A DNA stretch of 32,433 bases from Actinomycetota bacterium (GTDB lineage Bacteria > Actinomycetota > Acidimicrobiia > Acidimicrobiales > Ilumatobacteraceae). The translations under genes were made by a program, and so were the position numbers. The notes under the pieces were generated by a model. That model had not been told where the DNA came from, did no database searches, and saw only the letters and a program-made list of their open reading frames with translations. Positions within the stretch are counted from its first letter, which is position 1, and every line of letters starts with the position of its first letter. Positions 30,999 through 32,433 of this stretch are shown piece by piece. The stretch covers positions 1 through 32,433 of the forward strand of contig SYCI01000103.1 in assembly GCA_005787035.1 (NCBI GenBank), in the 5' to 3' direction.

Positions 30999-31817
30999 TT
31001 ATTCCTTGGGTGTGGCGCGGCTCGAGCGACGCTTCGGGTTCGGTTGGGCCACACCCTTGCGACGACGTGCGTACATCACGAGGAGTATCAAGCTGCCCAT
31101 GACGAGCAGCCAGGCTCCGAGGAGGATGCCCGTGGTGGTGGCTACCGCGCCCCACACACCTCCGCTCTTGCTCGATGCGTAGGTGCCGAGAACCACGGTT
31201 TGTGCCGAGCCGTCGAGCGGGGCCGACCACACGACTCCGCCCTCGGCTTCGGTTCCGGTCGTCTTGCGGATGTCACCGGGTAATTGTGCTTCCAGGGTGA
31301 ACGACACCGACTGCATCGGGTCCACGCCCAGTTTCTGAGCGGTGGAGTTCCAAGGCGCATCGCCGATGAGCGAACTGAGTTCGGAGTCCGAGAACGCTTC
31401 GATGCCTCCTACGAACTGCAGCGTGGCATCGAACGTGGTGGCGACGTTGCTGCCATCGATGGTTCGTTTGAGAGCCGGCGCGAGAAGAGGACCATTCGGG
31501 CCGTTGATCTGTTGCAGAGCGCGGTTGGCTTCAGCTGGCGACTCGAAGTCGAAGGTGAGCACGACCCGAAGTCCACCGTTGTTCACTTGCGTCGGACCTT
31601 CGACCTGCCAACCGCTCTGCAGCAGGTCGTCGAGCCGAAGGTCTTCGGCGAGACCAGGTACGAGGCTCGCAGCCTCGTTGTCGATGTCGGTCGTCAGTGT
31701 GAGGCGACCCGAACCGTCGGGCTCGGCGGCGACATCGAGTTTGATGTCGACCCGACACGCCGACAACAGAAGCAGCGACGCCCCGACCAAGAGCACGGTC
31801 CAGGCGCGTCGTGACAT
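30999..31817 (-). CDS. LppM-like lipoprotein with C-terminal membrane helix
   Basis: A 272-residue lipoprotein. The signal peptide ends in the lipobox LLSAC (C at about residue 21). The mature part (VDIKLDVAAEPDGSGRLTLTTDIDNEAASL, then a LppM domain to about 190) is beta-rich, as in mycobacterial LppM (DUF3153), followed by a TM helix (about 222-248) and a basic tail ending in RRSSRATPKE. LppM affects envelope lipid traffic in Mycobacterium; here the role is unknown. I use the ATG at 31817, which has TAGGTT seven bases before, rather than the TTG at 31826. Confidence 0.84.
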   Translation of the reverse strand: MSRRAWTVLLVGASLLLLSACRVDIKLDVAAEPDGSGRLTLTTDIDNEAASLVPGLAEDLRLDDLLQSGWQVEGPTQVNNGGLRVVLTFDFESPAEANRALQQINGPNGPLLAPALKRTIDGSNVATTFDATLQFVGGIEAFSDSELSSLIGDAPWNSTAQKLGVDPMQSVSFTLEAQLPGDIRKTTGTEAEGGVVWSAPLDGSAQTVVLGTYASSKSGGVWGAVATTTGILLGAWLLVMGSLILLVMYARRRKGVAQPNPKRRSSRATPKE

Positions 31818-31830
31818 CGGTCTCAACCTA
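31818..31830 (-). promoter_or_regulatory. Candidate leaderless promoter (-10 TAGGTT, 7-base gap to ATG)
   Basis: Minus strand TAGGTT, seven bases, ATG of the LppM-like gene, in the 35-base gap after clpC. It makes lppM-radA a unit separate from clpC. Confidence 0.5.
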
Positions 31831-31852
31831 GTCGGCAGGGAAATGCAGAAGG

Positions 31853-32433
31853 TCAGTCGGTGGAAGGTGTGTCGGTGTCGCCACTGGCTTCACCGACGCC
31901 TGCCAACTCGATGGTCGACGGCGGCTGGAAGCCCTCCACGGCGCTGAACCCGAGACGCTTCTCGCCCGGACGATCGGGATCGTCCTCGGTGTCGACCACC
32001 ACGATCTCGCCGGCCTTGAACTGCTTGTAGAGGATCTTCTCGCTGAGCGCGTCTTCGATGAGTCGCTGGATCGCGCGACGCAGCGGACGTGCACCGAGTT
32101 GCGGGTCGTAACCCTTCTCGGCGAGGAACTCCTTGGCGGCCTGCGTGAGTTCGATACCCAGACCCTGCGCTTCGAGCTGACCCGTGAGCCGCTTGAGCAT
32201 GAGGTCGACCATCTGCATGACTTCGTTCTTGGCGAGTTCGTGGAACACGATCACTTCGTCGATGCGGTTCAGGAACTCGGGGCGGAAGTGGTTCTTCAGC
32301 GAGTCCATCACCTTGTCGCGCATGCGGGCGTAGCTCATGGCTTCGTCGGCCTTGGTGAAGCCCACGTTGGCCTTGCGCAAATCGGCAGTGCCGAGGTTCG
32401 ACGTCATGATGATGATCGTGTTGCGGAAATCGA
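31853..32433 (-). CDS. clpC: ATP-dependent Clp protease ATPase subunit ClpC (C-terminal part)
   Basis: The last 193 or so codons of ClpC; the gene continues past the right edge. The second AAA+ module is represented by NTIIIMTSNLGT, the sensor region, FRPEFLNRIDEVIVFHEL (the arginine-finger helix), GLGIELTQAAKEFLAEKGYDPQLGARPLRRAIQRLIEDALSE (sensor 2, quoted in part) and a C-terminal tail rich in D, E, G and T. ClpC unfolds proteins for ClpP. The track's ATG start at 32407 is internal; the reading frame is open to the window end. The tail after KRLGF is longer and more acidic than in the Bacillus protein but like other actinobacteria. Confidence 0.95.
   Translation of the reverse strand, partial: DFRNTIIIMTSNLGTADLRKANVGFTKADEAMSYARMRDKVMDSLKNHFRPEFLNRIDEVIVFHELAKNEVMQMVDLMLKRLTGQLEAQGLGIELTQAAKEFLAEKGYDPQLGARPLRRAIQRLIEDALSEKILYKQFKAGEIVVVDTEDDPDRPGEKRLGFSAVEGFQPPSTIELAGVGEASGDTDTPSTD

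Noticed and set aside
1-32433. CRISPR arrays, tRNA or rRNA genes, IS elements, prophage genes
   Set aside because: No repeat-spacer pattern, no cloverleaf or rRNA sequence and no transposase or integrase motif was seen on either strand.

Overview
The window looks like a chromosomal segment of a high-GC actinobacterium, most likely in or near class Acidimicrobiia. The class is an inference from gene content and from recalled gene order; no search was run. Evidence for an actinobacterium is the oriC-type gene order, a DUF5318-like protein, a DUF6049-like protein, an LppM-like lipoprotein, actinobacterial -10 elements (TANNNT) and many GTG starts. The DNA is gene-dense: apart from the rpsF leader (about 200 bases) and the stretch before the pilus operon (about 140 bases), intergenic gaps are under 100 bases. 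I saw no rRNA, tRNA, CRISPR array, insertion sequence or prophage.

Layout. (1) Positions 1-8116, minus strand: a redox and envelope block read right to left: GNAT acetyltransferase, DUF6049-like secreted protein, DegV, a membrane Ser/Thr kinase, an ECF sigma factor with a putative membrane anti-sigma factor, a small membrane protein, thioredoxin reductase and thioredoxin (cut by the window edge). The order resembles the mycobacterial segment Rv3908-Rv3914 (DUF6049, MviN/MurJ, SigM, RsmA, TrxB2, TrxC), but MurJ is missing and DegV plus a free-standing kinase occupy its place. (2) Positions 8142-11753, plus strand: a histone-deacetylase-fold hydrolase, CCA-adding enzyme, DUF5318-like zinc protein and a membrane protein. 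(3) Positions 11860-15165: the classical rpsF-ssb-rpsR-rplI-dnaB cluster with a structured rpsF leader and DnaA-box-like sites before dnaB. (4) Positions 15168-21292: housekeeping and hypothetical genes, including a VOC-fold protein, an HD nucleotidase-like protein, RmuC, pantothenate kinase and a SEC-C methionine aminopeptidase. (5) Positions 21432-29144: a ten-gene plus-strand Tad (Flp-type) pilus operon: CpaB, a degenerate TadZ, CpaF/TadA, TadB, TadC, an unusual Flp-like pilin, two TadE-like pseudopilins, a TadG-like protein and a membrane-anchored protein with a SARP/BTAD-type C terminus. (6) Positions 29148-32433, minus strand: a coiled-coil membrane protein of unlike base composition, RadA, an LppM-like lipoprotein and the C-terminal end of ClpC.

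Two things stand out. First, most transcription-unit starts here have a -10-like hexamer (TANNNT or CANNNT) placed 6-8 bases before the ATG or GTG and no Shine-Dalgarno sequence, which is the signature of leaderless mRNAs. In one divergent pair (8116/8142) the two -10 elements share the same TA. Second, the Tad operon appears to carry its own membrane-bound regulator-like protein, a TadZ without a P-loop and a pilin without the usual Glu at +5, so it may be a divergent Tad machine. A prepilin peptidase gene is not in the window.
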